Positions 6,009-15,132 of a DNA stretch of 43,711 nucleotides are shown piece by piece (within the stretch, counting starts at the first letter, position 1; each line of letters opens with the position of its first letter). Source of the DNA: an uncultured Acidiferrobacteraceae bacterium. Lineage in GTDB: Bacteria > Pseudomonadota > Gammaproteobacteria > Acidiferrobacterales > SZUA-150. Location of the stretch: positions 1 to 43,711 of the forward strand of contig CAJVXY010000025.1 in assembly GCA_913009895.1 (NCBI GenBank), written 5' to 3'. The notes beneath the pieces were generated by a model. The model did no database searches, had not been told where the DNA came from, and saw only the letters and a list, made by a program, of their open reading frames with translations. The translations under genes and the position numbers were made by a program.

Positions 6009-7415
6009 TTGAAAAGCAGTTTTTTGATATATCACAGAAAATTATTTGGTCGTTTTTTAAAAACGGTATTGGTCGTGGCGGTAGTGACCGGCATGACAGG
6101 CTGTTCCGAGAAGCTTGTCCAGGAGCAGACCCTTGCTAACGGCCTCAAGGTCATTGTCCGGGAAGATCATCGGGCCCCGGTGGTGGTGGCACAAATCTGG
6201 TACAAGGTGGGCGCCATAGATGAACCGGCAGGATTAACCGGTATCTCCCATGTCCTGGAACATGTCATGTTCAAGGGCACAAAAAATCTCAAAGTAGGTG
6301 AGTTTTCGAAAATAATTGCCAAACAGGGCGGCCGCGAGAACGCATTTACCGGTGATGATTACACCGCCTATTTTCAGCAACTGGAGAAATCCAGGCTCGA
6401 GATTAGTTTTAAGCTTGAAGCAGACAGGATGCAAAACCTGTTGATAAACGAGGCCGAGGCAAAAAAAGAAATCCGGGTGGTCATGGAAGAACGGCGCTTG
6501 CGAACCGACGACAAGCCCGAGTCTTTAACTTACGAGAAGTTTAATGCCACGGCTTACCAGGTGCATCCTTATAAAAATCCTGTCATTGGCTGGATGAAGG
6601 ACCTGGAATCAATCAAGGTGAAGGACCTGGAGGCCTGGTACAAGCGCTGGTACGCACCCAATAATGCCACGCTGGTCGTTGTTGGCGATGTCAAACCGAA
6701 AGAAGTTTTTGCCCTTGCTGAAAAATATTATGGCAAAGTGCCCCGGGCTAAAGTAACGCCGCAAAAAATCAAACCTGAGCCCGAGCAGAAAAAAATGCGG
6801 TCTAGCCAGGTGTCGGCACCGGCCAAGGTTCCCTATCTCATATTTGGTTATCATGTGCCGGTGATCGATGGCAGCAAGGATCAGTGGCAGCCTTATGCGC
6901 TTAGTGTCCTGGCGGGCGTGCTTGATGGCGGCAACAGCTCACGATTTACCCGGGATTTAATCAGGGGCAGTAAGGTGGCTGCTACCGCAAGCGCTGGTTA
7001 CAGCATGTATTCCCGTGGACCCGGCATGTTTTTATTTGATGGCAATCCAGCAAACAATAAAACCATTCCCGAGCTCGAAAAGGCGATGCATGATCAAATT
7101 GATCAGGTAAAAAATGAACTTGTTACTGATGTCGAGCTTAAAAGGGTAAAGGCACAAGTATTGGCAGGAGATATTTTTTCCCGTGATTCTGTTTTTTACC
7201 AGGCCATGCGTATCGGTACACTGGAAACCATCGGACTGAAGCACACTTTACTGGATGATTATGTAAAAAATATCCAGGCAGTGACGGCTGAACAAGTCAG
7301 GCAAGTCTCAAAAAAATACTTTTATAAACAAAACATGACACGAACCGAACTCAAACCCACCAAGATTACATCGGGACGTCCAAACCAGTCGGGAGGCCCC
7401 AATGTCCGCAATTAA
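6009..7415 (+). CDS. M16 family zinc peptidase (catalytic subunit), probable lipoprotein
   Basis: Pitrilysin-family metallopeptidase of two half-barrel domains. The product is 468 residues. The inverted zinc motif H-x-x-E-H is H81-V-L-E84-H85 within G-I-S-H-V-L-E-H-V-M-F-K-G-T, and the distal Glu lies in the E-A-E-A-K-K-E-I helix further on. The C-terminal domain spans about 240-440. The N-terminus has a basic stretch, a hydrophobic core (about 17-28) and a lipobox ending at C32 (G-M-T-G-C), so the protein is probably anchored in the membrane facing the periplasm. The start is a TTG at 6009, chosen because GGAAGGA lies upstream. The stop overlaps the next gene by 14 bases, so the pair is translationally coupled and likely forms a heterodimer of active and inactive halves. 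Confidence 0.93.
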   Translation: MKSSFLIYHRKLFGRFLKTVLVVAVVTGMTGCSEKLVQEQTLANGLKVIVREDHRAPVVVAQIWYKVGAIDEPAGLTGISHVLEHVMFKGTKNLKVGEFSKIIAKQGGRENAFTGDDYTAYFQQLEKSRLEISFKLEADRMQNLLINEAEAKKEIRVVMEERRLRTDDKPESLTYEKFNATAYQVHPYKNPVIGWMKDLESIKVKDLEAWYKRWYAPNNATLVVVGDVKPKEVFALAEKYYGKVPRAKVTPQKIKPEPEQKKMRSSQVSAPAKVPYLIFGYHVPVIDGSKDQWQPYALSVLAGVLDGGNSSRFTRDLIRGSKVAATASAGYSMYSRGPGMFLFDGNPANNKTIPELEKAMHDQIDQVKNELVTDVELKRVKAQVLAGDIFSRDSVFYQAMRIGTLETIGLKHTLLDDYVKNIQAVTAEQVRQVSKKYFYKQNMTRTELKPTKITSGRPNQSGGPNVRN

Positions 7416-8709
7416 ATATTTTATAGTATTGGTTTTATTATTCACGAGTCCGCTACTGTTCGCCTCCCCGGAAATCCAGTCATGGAAACTGAAGAACGGG
7501 ACGCGGGTATTGTTTGTTAAAGCAAATGATTTACCAATAGTACAAGTTGCAGTGACTTTTGATGCTGGCAGTGCCCGTGACCCGGCTGGCAAGAACGGTT
7601 TGTCGATGATGGTAGCCGGTATGCTTGAAGAAGGCGTGCCGGGTATGGATGCCGACCAGATCGCCGCTGTATTTGAGGATCAGGGCGCGATATTTAGTGC
7701 TTCCAGTAGCCGCGATATGTTAACAATTTCTCTAAGAAGTTTGTCCGGTGCCGAATATTTAGAACCGGTTACTTCAATGTTTCGCAAGCTGATGTTGAAG
7801 CCAACTTTTCCGCTGGAGAGTTTTGAGCGGGAACGGAGCCGCGCCCTGACTGGCTTGAAACAGGCACAGGCAGATCCGGGGACTTTAGCCCAATGGAATT
7901 TTTTTAAAGCCGTTTATGGTGATCATCCTTATGCTTTTCCTGGCGAAGGCACATCGGAAAGTCTGACCCTCCTGCAATGGCCTGACCTGGCTAAATTTCA
8001 CAAGCGTTACTTTAACGGCAGTAATGCGGTAATGATCATGGTCGGAGACCTGGGTAACCGGCAAGCCCGGTCACTGGCAAAAGAGATTGCCGGTGAACTA
8101 CCTGATGGAGATAAAGCATCACCCTTACCGGATGTCGTTTTACCAACAAAAAAGAATGAAGAGTTTATGGCGTTTCCTTCCAGCCAGTCACACATCCGGA
8201 TTGGTCAACCGGGCATGCACCGGAAGGACCCGGATTATTTTACGCTCTACGTGGGAAATTATATTCTTGGCGGTGGCGGCCTGGTTTCCAGGTTATCGGA
8301 AACTATCCGGGAAAAAGAAGGGCTTGCCTATAGTGTCTATAGTTACTTCTGGCCATTAAGAAAAGAAGGTCCGTTTCTTATTGGCATGCAAACCCGAAAT
8401 GACCAGCGTGGCAAGGCGATTTCATTATTGCGAAGTATACTCAAGGATTTTGTTGACAACGGTCCGACGCAAGCAGAATTGGATGCCGCCAAACAGAATT
8501 TAACTGGTGGTTTTCCGTTGCGTATTGACAGTAATAAAAAGATTGCTGGATATTTGAATGTAATCGGTTTTTATAATTTACCCCTGACCTACCTGGATGA
8601 TTTTAAAGATCGCATAAATGAAGTTACCGTGGCCAAAATAAAAGATGCGTTTAAGCGGCGTATTCACGATGATAAATTAGTTACAATTGTTGTCGGCGGT
8701 AAACAATAA
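7402..8709 (+). CDS. M16 family peptidase-like protein lacking zinc ligands
   Basis: Partner of the preceding M16 peptidase. The product is 435 residues with a cleavable signal peptide (about 1-21, ending L-L-F-A-S). Aligned with its neighbour, the zinc-site segment reads N-G-L-S-M-M-V-A-G-M-L-E-E-G, with Met, Ala and Gly where the two His and the Glu should be, so it cannot bind catalytic zinc. The C-terminal half keeps the substrate-binding signature (R-E-K-E-G-L-A-Y-S-V-Y-S-Y). Such inactive subunits contribute the substrate-binding half of a heterodimeric M16B chamber. The 14-base overlap with the upstream gene supports equal production. Substrate unknown. The same two-gene arrangement beside rsmD is common in gammaproteobacteria. 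Confidence 0.92.
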   Translation: MSAIKYFIVLVLLFTSPLLFASPEIQSWKLKNGTRVLFVKANDLPIVQVAVTFDAGSARDPAGKNGLSMMVAGMLEEGVPGMDADQIAAVFEDQGAIFSASSSRDMLTISLRSLSGAEYLEPVTSMFRKLMLKPTFPLESFERERSRALTGLKQAQADPGTLAQWNFFKAVYGDHPYAFPGEGTSESLTLLQWPDLAKFHKRYFNGSNAVMIMVGDLGNRQARSLAKEIAGELPDGDKASPLPDVVLPTKKNEEFMAFPSSQSHIRIGQPGMHRKDPDYFTLYVGNYILGGGGLVSRLSETIREKEGLAYSVYSYFWPLRKEGPFLIGMQTRNDQRGKAISLLRSILKDFVDNGPTQAELDAAKQNLTGGFPLRIDSNKKIAGYLNVIGFYNLPLTYLDDFKDRINEVTVAKIKDAFKRRIHDDKLVTIVVGGKQ

Positions 8710-8715
8710 TTATTC

Positions 8716-9345
8716 GTGAAAAGAAAATCCGAACTTAAGAACTTGCGGAGGAAATCAGCCGGCGTTTTACCAGGATCGGTTCGTATAATCGCCGGCCAGT
8801 GGCGAGGCCGAAAACTTCCAGTGCCAGTTGTTGAGGGGCTGCGGCCGACACCAAATCGAATCAGGGAAACATTATTTAACTGGTTACAACCCTGGATCGA
8901 AGGGGCCGACTGTCTTGATTTATCGGCAGGTACCGGCAGTTTGTGTTTTGAATCCCTGTCTCGAGGTGCCAGGGCGGCCGTGCTGGTTGAATCTTCACAC
9001 ACAGCTGTTAATCAAATCAGGGAGAATTTGAAATTATTAAACGCCAGTAATGGAATTGTTTTGGAAGAATCGGCACTCCAGTATTTGCAGGGCCAGGTGC
9101 AGGAATTTGATATTATATTCCTGGACCCGCCATTCAAGAGCGATTTGGTCGCGACGTGTTTTGCATTAATTCACGAGCGGGTCTGGCTTAAACCCGGCGG
9201 CCTGTTATATATTGAGGCACCGGCAAAATCCGAGTTGCCTGATTTGCCAACGGGCTGGTCCTTGTTCAGGAGCAAGTCCAGTGGCGAAGTGGGTTATCAC
9301 TTACTCAGGTTTGATGGGCCTGAAGAGATTGTAAACAATGGATAA
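8716..9345 (+). CDS. rsmD: 16S rRNA (guanine-966-N2)-methyltransferase RsmD
   Basis: Methylates G966 of 16S rRNA in the small subunit using S-adenosylmethionine. The product is 209 residues. The N-terminal R-I-I-A-G-Q-W-R-G-R-K-L-P-V-P segment and L-R-P-T-P-N-R-I-R-E-T-L-F-N-W-L are RsmD signatures. The SAM-binding motif is D-L-S-A-G-T-G-S-L (about 75-83; the common form has Phe and Ser in this loop), and the catalytic D-P-P-F is at about 139-142. The start is a GTG at 8716 with a poor ribosome-binding site, six bases after the M16 stop; coupling to upstream translation is likely. It is followed six bases later by coaD. Confidence 0.95.
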   Translation: MKRKSELKNLRRKSAGVLPGSVRIIAGQWRGRKLPVPVVEGLRPTPNRIRETLFNWLQPWIEGADCLDLSAGTGSLCFESLSRGARAAVLVESSHTAVNQIRENLKLLNASNGIVLEESALQYLQGQVQEFDIIFLDPPFKSDLVATCFALIHERVWLKPGGLLYIEAPAKSELPDLPTGWSLFRSKSSGEVGYHLLRFDGPEEIVNNG

Positions 9346-9351
9346 AAAAAT

Positions 9352-9831
9352 ATGCCAGTAACTGCATTGTACCCGGGCACATTTGATCCGGTCACAAACG
9401 GCCATACAGATATTGTGCGTCGCGCCTGTCGTTTGTTTGACCGGGTGATTGTGGCCGTTGCTGCAAACGTGGATAAACATCCGCTATTTGATCTCGATGA
9501 GCGGGTAACGATGGCGCGAGATGTTTTGTCGGAATTCCCGGTTGTTGATGTGGTCGGATTTGATAATCTACTGGTAGATTTTGTCCAGCAACAAGGGGCG
9601 ACAGTCATCATTCGTGGCATCCGGGCGGTCTCGGATTTTGAATACGAATTTCAAATGGCGGGCATGAATCGACAAATAGCCCCAGATATTGAAACGGTAT
9701 TCATGACACCCGCTGAACAACATTCTTTCATTTCAGCCTCACTGGTAAAGGAAATAGCGCACCTTGGGGGCGAAGTTGCGCCTTTTCTGGACAAGCGTGT
9801 AGTCGCTGCACTCAAGAAAAAAATAAGTTAA
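9352..9831 (+). CDS. coaD: Phosphopantetheine adenylyltransferase CoaD
   Basis: Transfers AMP from ATP to 4'-phosphopantetheine, giving dephospho-CoA in coenzyme A synthesis; cytoplasmic hexamer. The product is 159 residues, exactly the usual length. The nucleotidyltransferase motif T-F-D-P-V-T-N-G-H is at residues 10-18. R-G-I-R-A-V-S-D-F-E-Y-E (about 88-99) and the C-terminal I-S-A-S-L-V-K-E (usually I-S-S-S/T) form the ATP-binding site. It follows rsmD by six bases, a gene order widely conserved. Confidence 0.97.
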   Translation: MPVTALYPGTFDPVTNGHTDIVRRACRLFDRVIVAVAANVDKHPLFDLDERVTMARDVLSEFPVVDVVGFDNLLVDFVQQQGATVIIRGIRAVSDFEYEFQMAGMNRQIAPDIETVFMTPAEQHSFISASLVKEIAHLGGEVAPFLDKRVVAALKKKIS

Positions 9832-10143
<312 letters not shown>

Positions 10144-10304
10144 TATTTTTTGCAAGACTAATCTAAATCAAACCACTTCACTTTCAAGCCACCCGGCTTG
10201 TCTCCCGGACAATTTAAAAAAAACACAAATAAATTATTTCTTTCCAGTTAAAACAATTTCCCGTTATGGCGACCAATGGTATCAATTAGAGACAAAGAGT
10301 TAGT
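10144..10304 (+). other. Intergenic region, ferredoxin to ggt
   Basis: No gene seen. It contains one short hairpin, CAAGCC-accc-GGCTTG (10185-10200), without a T-run next to it. Confidence 0.5.
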
Positions 10305-12038
10305 ATGGCCTGCGCCTTAAAATCAAGTTACCGAATATTATTAATATTATCCCTGGTTGTTTATTCCGGCTATGCGGCCTCTGGGGCTAACACGCCATCG
10401 GCATCTGCAGTCGCAAGTGCTCATCCCCTGGCAACCCAGGCTGGCCAGGAGATTCTTGCCGCTGGAGGTAATGCGTTTGATGCCGCCATTGCTGTGACAG
10501 CGACCCTGGCTGTTGTCGAACCATCGGGTTCCGGTTTGGGTGGGGGCGGGTTCTGGTTACTTCATCGGGCCAAAAACGGCCTTGAGGATGGCCTCGATAT
10601 CATGATCGATGGTCGTGAGACGGCACCAGCCGCGGCAACCCACGATATGTTTCTCGATAAAGCGGGGAATTTTGTGTCCAAATTATCTCTGGATACGACA
10701 TTGGGTGCGGGTATTCCCGGTGTGCCGGCAGCCCTTGACCACATCGCCAAACGTTACGGCAAGCTCTCTTTAAAACAGTCTTTGGCGCCGGCAATTCGTT
10801 ATGCGGAACAAGGGTTTAAAATAACAAAACATTACCAGCGACTGGCCACCATGCGCCACAAGGTATTATTAAGGTCACCGGCAGCAAAGATAGTATTTCT
10901 TGATGATGGCAAAGTACCGGCGCTTGGTTACAACTTGCGCCAACGTGATTTGGCTACAACCTTGCGGCTCCTGGCTCGTTCAGGTCGTGCAGGATTTTAT
11001 GAGGGAAAATTTGGCAAGTTACTTGTGAGCGCGGTTCGGGAAACTGGCGGTATCTGGACATTAAAAGATTTAAAAAACTATCGTGTTATTGAAAGACAAC
11101 CTGTAATTACTACATATAAAAATTTTAAAGTAGTATCTGCTGCACTGCCATCTTCTGGTGGCATTGTCATGATAGAGGCACTCAATTTACTCGAACCTTA
11201 TAAGCTAAATAAGTTACCAAAATGGCAGCGGGATCACATGGTGATCGAAGCCATGCGCATTGCCTATCGTGACCGGGCACTTTACCTGGGCGATGCCGAT
11301 TTTATTTCAGTTGATACCAAAAAGTTAATTTCAAAAACTTATGCGGACGAGTTGCGTAAAGAAATAAATACAACCACCGCAGGTCACGGCAATGAAAGTA
11401 CTGTTAAACCCAGGGCCAGGGGACAGGATACCAGTCATTTTTCTATTATTGATCAACAGGGCAATCGCGTTGCTGCAACCTTGAGTATTAATTATCCTTT
11501 TGGCTCCGGATTTATGCCACCGGGTACCGGTGTTGTATTAAACAATGAAATGGATGATTTTTCTGCCAAGCCCGGCACACCCAATGTTTATGGTTTGGTA
11601 GGTAGCCATGCCAATGCCATTGCACCAGGCAAGCGCCCGTTATCAAGTATGTCGCCTACCTTTATTGAATCCGATGAACTGGTTGTAGCAATGGGTACAC
11701 CTGGGGGCAGCCGGATTATTTCTATGGTGTTACTGGCATTGCTTGAAATTACCGAAGGCAGGGGAGCGGTCAAGGACTGGGTTTCATTGCCCCGGTTTCA
11801 TCATCAATATTTGCCAGCACAAGTGACTTATGAAGCAGGTGCTTTTAGCAAAAAAGAATTAAAACAATTACAAAAGGCTGATCATAAATTAAAAGTGAGC
11901 AAATCCAGGTACGGCAATATGCAGGCCGTGAGCTGGCAGAAACATAAAAATATTGTCCAGGCAGCCAGCGATCCCCGGGGGGAAGGGCTGGCCAGTGTTA
12001 AAATGCATAAAGCAGGTGATGCAAGTGTGAATAACTAA
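10305..12038 (+). CDS. ggt: Gamma-glutamyltranspeptidase
   Basis: Cleaves the gamma-glutamyl bond of glutathione and related compounds in the periplasm, by hydrolysis or transfer. The product is 577 residues. It has a signal peptide (about 1-28), then the large subunit with the A-S-A-H-P-L-A-T-Q-A-G start and G-G-N-A-F-D-A-A-I-A motif. The autocleavage site that makes the small subunit is D375-T376-S-H, with T376 the expected N-terminal nucleophile. The small subunit has P-F-G-S-G-F-M-P-P-G-T-G and L-N-N-E-M-D-D-F (lid and substrate residues) and P-L-S-S-M-S-P-T (glutamate binding). All catalytic landmarks are present. It stands alone with its own 161-base upstream gap, and ends convergently with a minus-strand lipoprotein gene. 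Confidence 0.95.
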   Translation: MACALKSSYRILLILSLVVYSGYAASGANTPSASAVASAHPLATQAGQEILAAGGNAFDAAIAVTATLAVVEPSGSGLGGGGFWLLHRAKNGLEDGLDIMIDGRETAPAAATHDMFLDKAGNFVSKLSLDTTLGAGIPGVPAALDHIAKRYGKLSLKQSLAPAIRYAEQGFKITKHYQRLATMRHKVLLRSPAAKIVFLDDGKVPALGYNLRQRDLATTLRLLARSGRAGFYEGKFGKLLVSAVRETGGIWTLKDLKNYRVIERQPVITTYKNFKVVSAALPSSGGIVMIEALNLLEPYKLNKLPKWQRDHMVIEAMRIAYRDRALYLGDADFISVDTKKLISKTYADELRKEINTTTAGHGNESTVKPRARGQDTSHFSIIDQQGNRVAATLSINYPFGSGFMPPGTGVVLNNEMDDFSAKPGTPNVYGLVGSHANAIAPGKRPLSSMSPTFIESDELVVAMGTPGGSRIISMVLLALLEITEGRGAVKDWVSLPRFHHQYLPAQVTYEAGAFSKKELKQLQKADHKLKVSKSRYGNMQAVSWQKHKNIVQAASDPRGEGLASVKMHKAGDASVNN

Positions 12039-12087
12039 GTTCACATTAGTAAAAACATTGTCAGTTTTTCTGATACTTCAATAATTA

Positions 12088-13911
12088 TTATTGGGTTCCA
12101 TCAGCAGAAATACTTTGGGAATAAATATCCACATCCTGGCTGTTGCGTGCATCGTTCCAGAAAAAAAATGCGCCACCGACTTTATTCGCCAATAATTCAG
12201 GTAAAGTTTGTGCGCCAGTCGCAGTTGATATTGGCAGACCACTTAAAATACCTGGGCCGACATTATTTTCCCACAATCTACTTCCCTGGCTATTGATGCG
12301 TTGGACATAAATATCTAACTCGCCATTTCTCAAATCAGACCATGCCATTATTACTCCACCATTCTGATCTGGTATAATATTCAGTGAACTCTGAGGCTCA
12401 AGCGCTGTAGAAATCAGAGTATCGGAAGACCATGTTTGCTGCCCTAATGTGCTAACTCGTCGTACATATACATCATCCCCAGTAGTTTCCCAGCTAATTA
12501 TGGCGCCGCCATCATCATCTGGTACTATTTTAGGATTAGACGAGCAAGTGTCATCAACTGCAATTCGAATTCCTATGCTATTATTAGCTGGCATTCCTGG
12601 TGTTATGGCCCACTTTGGCTGACCTAGTTCATTGATAGACTGGCTGAAGATATCAGTCATGCAAGTTGGAAACGGGGGCGGTTGCCCGACTACATATCCA
12701 GTCTCCCAAACAATATTAGCGCCACCGTTAGGATTTGAGGCAATATCTAGCTCGTATAGGATATGCAGTATTGGGGCAATAACCAAACCATTATAATCAC
12801 CAGTTCCAGTTCCATTTTCCCAAAGTAATCGACCGGTGACCCCGTCTAACCGTTGCGCAATAATTTTATTAGAGGAGTTGCCAGTCCTGTAATCGTTCCA
12901 AACTATTATTGCACCTCCTAAACCGTCATTCGTCATGTAAAAATAATTCTCTGCCTGATAGGTTATTGGGTCAGAATTATATGATGATGTAATAGGTCTG
13001 CCTTTGCTTGAACTGGTCCCCCATTGCAGTTGGCCATATGTGTTGATTCGTTGACTGGTAATTGCCTGGTTAATGCGAGAATCCAGCCAAGCAATAAAGG
13101 CGCCCCCATTTTTATCAGAGACTACTCGTGGTTCATGCTGGGAACCTGTAGCTGTGCTAACTGGTATACCTTCGAAATCAAACGAAGCAGTACCATTTTC
13201 CCATAATTTTTTACCGTCACTAGAAACACGTTGGGCATAGATGTCCAGATTGCCATTTCGCGCATCTGTCCATACTATAATGGCCCCGCCATTATTATCG
13301 GAGGTAATTTGAGGCGTGTTTTTTGCGAATGCCGTTATACTTACGGATGTACCATTGTAGTCGCCACTACCAGCAACATTTTCCCATAATCGGTTACCCT
13401 GGGAATCAATCCTTTGGGCGTAAATATCGGAATTTCCATTACGACTATCACTCCATACAATGATCGCCCCTCCATTACCATCAGAAATAATCTGATGGTC
13501 TGATTGAGCTCCAGCTTGTGTTGTTATCGGAGTGTTAACTGGATTACTATTTTTCCAGAGCACAGAAAATGGCATCTCGTTACTTGGTTTATTGTCTACA
13601 GTAACAACTACTGGACCACTTTGAGATTCAGCGTCTACCTGTATTCGTATTTCGTTATTTGACCAATCACTACCATCAACTAAAATCGGCAACCCATTTA
13701 ATGTTAGCGTATTTAATTCCTGTGTATCTCCAAAATCAGATCCGACTATGCGTACTATTTCGCCGGATCGGGCATTTTTTGGTTGAATACCAGAAATATT
13801 TGGACCATTAGTTGCGCTAGGTGGCAGCTCAGAAGAATTGTTCTGACAGCTTGCAAGAAAAAATAATGAAATTATCAATAGTATATTAAAATTCGAAGAA
13901 TGATTGTGCAT
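12088..13911 (-). CDS. Lipoprotein with an IPT/TIG domain and eight beta-propeller-like repeats
   Basis: 607 residues. A lipoprotein signal ends at C22 (lipobox L-A-S-C). Residues about 35-115 match an IPT/TIG immunoglobulin-like fold (G-P-N-I-S-G-I-Q-P-K-N-A-R-S-G-E-I-V-R-I). The rest contains about eight copies of a 50-70 residue unit with core G-G-A-I-I-V-W-x-D-x-R-N-G followed by D-I-Y-A-Q-R and G-x-x-L-W. Eight such units suggest an eight-bladed beta-propeller, displayed on the cell surface or in the periplasm. Related repeat proteins are common in environmental bacteria; none has a clear function that I know. Codon use looks more AT-rich than the core genes. It is last in a minus-strand group of envelope genes and convergent with ggt. 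Confidence 0.8.
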   Translation of the reverse strand: MHNHSSNFNILLIISLFFLASCQNNSSELPPSATNGPNISGIQPKNARSGEIVRIVGSDFGDTQELNTLTLNGLPILVDGSDWSNNEIRIQVDAESQSGPVVVTVDNKPSNEMPFSVLWKNSNPVNTPITTQAGAQSDHQIISDGNGGAIIVWSDSRNGNSDIYAQRIDSQGNRLWENVAGSGDYNGTSVSITAFAKNTPQITSDNNGGAIIVWTDARNGNLDIYAQRVSSDGKKLWENGTASFDFEGIPVSTATGSQHEPRVVSDKNGGAFIAWLDSRINQAITSQRINTYGQLQWGTSSSKGRPITSSYNSDPITYQAENYFYMTNDGLGGAIIVWNDYRTGNSSNKIIAQRLDGVTGRLLWENGTGTGDYNGLVIAPILHILYELDIASNPNGGANIVWETGYVVGQPPPFPTCMTDIFSQSINELGQPKWAITPGMPANNSIGIRIAVDDTCSSNPKIVPDDDGGAIISWETTGDDVYVRRVSTLGQQTWSSDTLISTALEPQSSLNIIPDQNGGVIMAWSDLRNGELDIYVQRINSQGSRLWENNVGPGILSGLPISTATGAQTLPELLANKVGGAFFFWNDARNSQDVDIYSQSISADGTQ

Positions 13912-14025
13912 TGTTCAATACCTTATTCTTTGTCAATGATTGTGCAGATTAAAATTGTGTTTTATTATTGCTGAATTGTTACTAATTGAATCTAATTTTG
14001 ATGTATAGAAAGAGCAAACAATGCT

Positions 14026-14370
14026 TTAGTATTTGACAATCAAAATTTCGCCTCGGCTTCGTTGAAGATCTAATAGACAAGTTTCAGTGATAATACCTTG
14101 TATACCAATACATCCTTCGGTGCCGGGTACATTGCCATCTGGATGGATGCCGAGACCAGTGCGAGATGTACCGAAATCAGGAACCAGTGGGCAAAACCAG
14201 CAAAGACCGTTTGGATCAGTATAGGCAGCTTCATTCTGGGCCCAACGATGGGCACGACCGATGCGATAATTCCCGCCAGGCAGGTGACCGTTGCCATGTG
14301 GGCCACTTAGCGCCGACCAGTTTCTGCTAAAAGGTGAAGTCAATAATGTTCCATTAAACGTCCATGCCAT
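14026..14370 (-). CDS. Small L,D-transpeptidase-like (YkuD-type) protein without signal peptide
   Basis: 114 residues from the ATG at 14368-14370, chosen because AGGGA lies eight bases upstream; a longer frame would overlap the neighbour. The sequence has W-T-F-N-G-T-L-L, G-N-G-H-L-P-G-G-N-Y-R-I-G, then the motif G-L-G-I-H76-P-D-G-N-x3-T-E-G-C87-I-G-I. The His and Cys with this spacing match the active site of L,D-transpeptidase-like enzymes, including the short DUF2778/Tlde1-like type, which cut or exchange peptidoglycan peptides. No signal peptide or membrane segment is seen, so it either acts in the cytoplasm or is delivered by another route, as secreted effectors are. Its neighbour 16 bases upstream is an exported protein that could be its inhibitor. 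Enzyme class is likely; role is inference. Confidence 0.75.
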   Translation of the reverse strand: MAWTFNGTLLTSPFSRNWSALSGPHGNGHLPGGNYRIGRAHRWAQNEAAYTDPNGLCWFCPLVPDFGTSRTGLGIHPDGNVPGTEGCIGIQGIITETCLLDLQRSRGEILIVKY

Positions 14371-14386
14371 TTGTTTATTCCCTGGT

Positions 14387-14953
14387 TTATTGCAGTCTTT
14401 TGTAAGTCTGTTTTTTTGCAAGGGTTTCTTCGGCCTCCACAATAAATCCTTTTATGGTTTCCGCTTGCCAGCCATCTGTATGCTTGTAGATAAGTTCCAG
14501 TTTGTTTATCGCTTTTCGACCACCATCCCATTTGGCAGCAAGTAAAAGTGCATCAATAAAATGTAACTTGACTGGTTTAAAATAGGAACCACGGGGTGAA
14601 TCGTATTCCAAAATTTTTTTCAAAGATGAGGTAGACTTTGGTACTGACGAGAGACACAAATTCAGATGCCTACTTTCAAGTTTATATAAACTACAGGCTA
14701 TTACGAACTTTTCAGCCAGATTAGTACTTTTCTTATATTGAGCAAGCAGCGTGTCTTCGAATAGATTTTCTTCCAGTTCTGTGACAAAGCCATAGCCAGT
14801 GATTCGTACTTTTATATCATCAGAAGTTATTAGTGCTAAAATTGGTTTTTTAAATAATTCGACTTCGGATGCTTGCAGGTCTGCGGCAACCGACAAGATC
14901 AGGAAAAATGTGGTGAGCGTGAAAGACCATAAATACTTGTGCAGTCCATGCAT
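14387..14953 (-). CDS. Exported protein of unknown function, partner of the L,D-transpeptidase-like gene
   Basis: 188 residues. A signal peptide is clear (about 1-28; F-T-L-T-T-F-F-L-I-L-S-V-A-A then L-Q-A-S). The mature part is alpha-rich with L-A-E-K-F-V-I-A-C-S-L-Y-K-L and F-I-D-A-L-L-L-A-A-K-W-D-G-G-R-K-A, reminiscent of helical-repeat proteins; one Cys pair may form a disulfide. No named family recognised. It is transcribed just before the small L,D-transpeptidase-like gene (16-base gap), so the two are surely in one operon. A periplasmic helical protein next to a peptidoglycan-acting enzyme lacking a signal peptide is the layout of an effector with its immunity protein, but nothing in the sequence proves it. 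Confidence 0.7.
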   Translation of the reverse strand: MHGLHKYLWSFTLTTFFLILSVAADLQASEVELFKKPILALITSDDIKVRITGYGFVTELEENLFEDTLLAQYKKSTNLAEKFVIACSLYKLESRHLNLCLSSVPKSTSSLKKILEYDSPRGSYFKPVKLHFIDALLLAAKWDGGRKAINKLELIYKHTDGWQAETIKGFIVEAEETLAKKQTYKRLQ

Positions 14954-15132
14954 TACTGGTTACCAAACGATAATGTAGACAGCAAAAAATAACTTAGGGT
15001 GCTGATAGTTGTCAAGACAGAAATAGAGAAAATATAATCACCCTATAGTACCAAGTTCTACGGTGTGAGAAAACACTCTTTCCAGGCCAGTGTTTGTTTG
15101 TATGAGTGCCATTATTGAGGTATATGCCCCGA

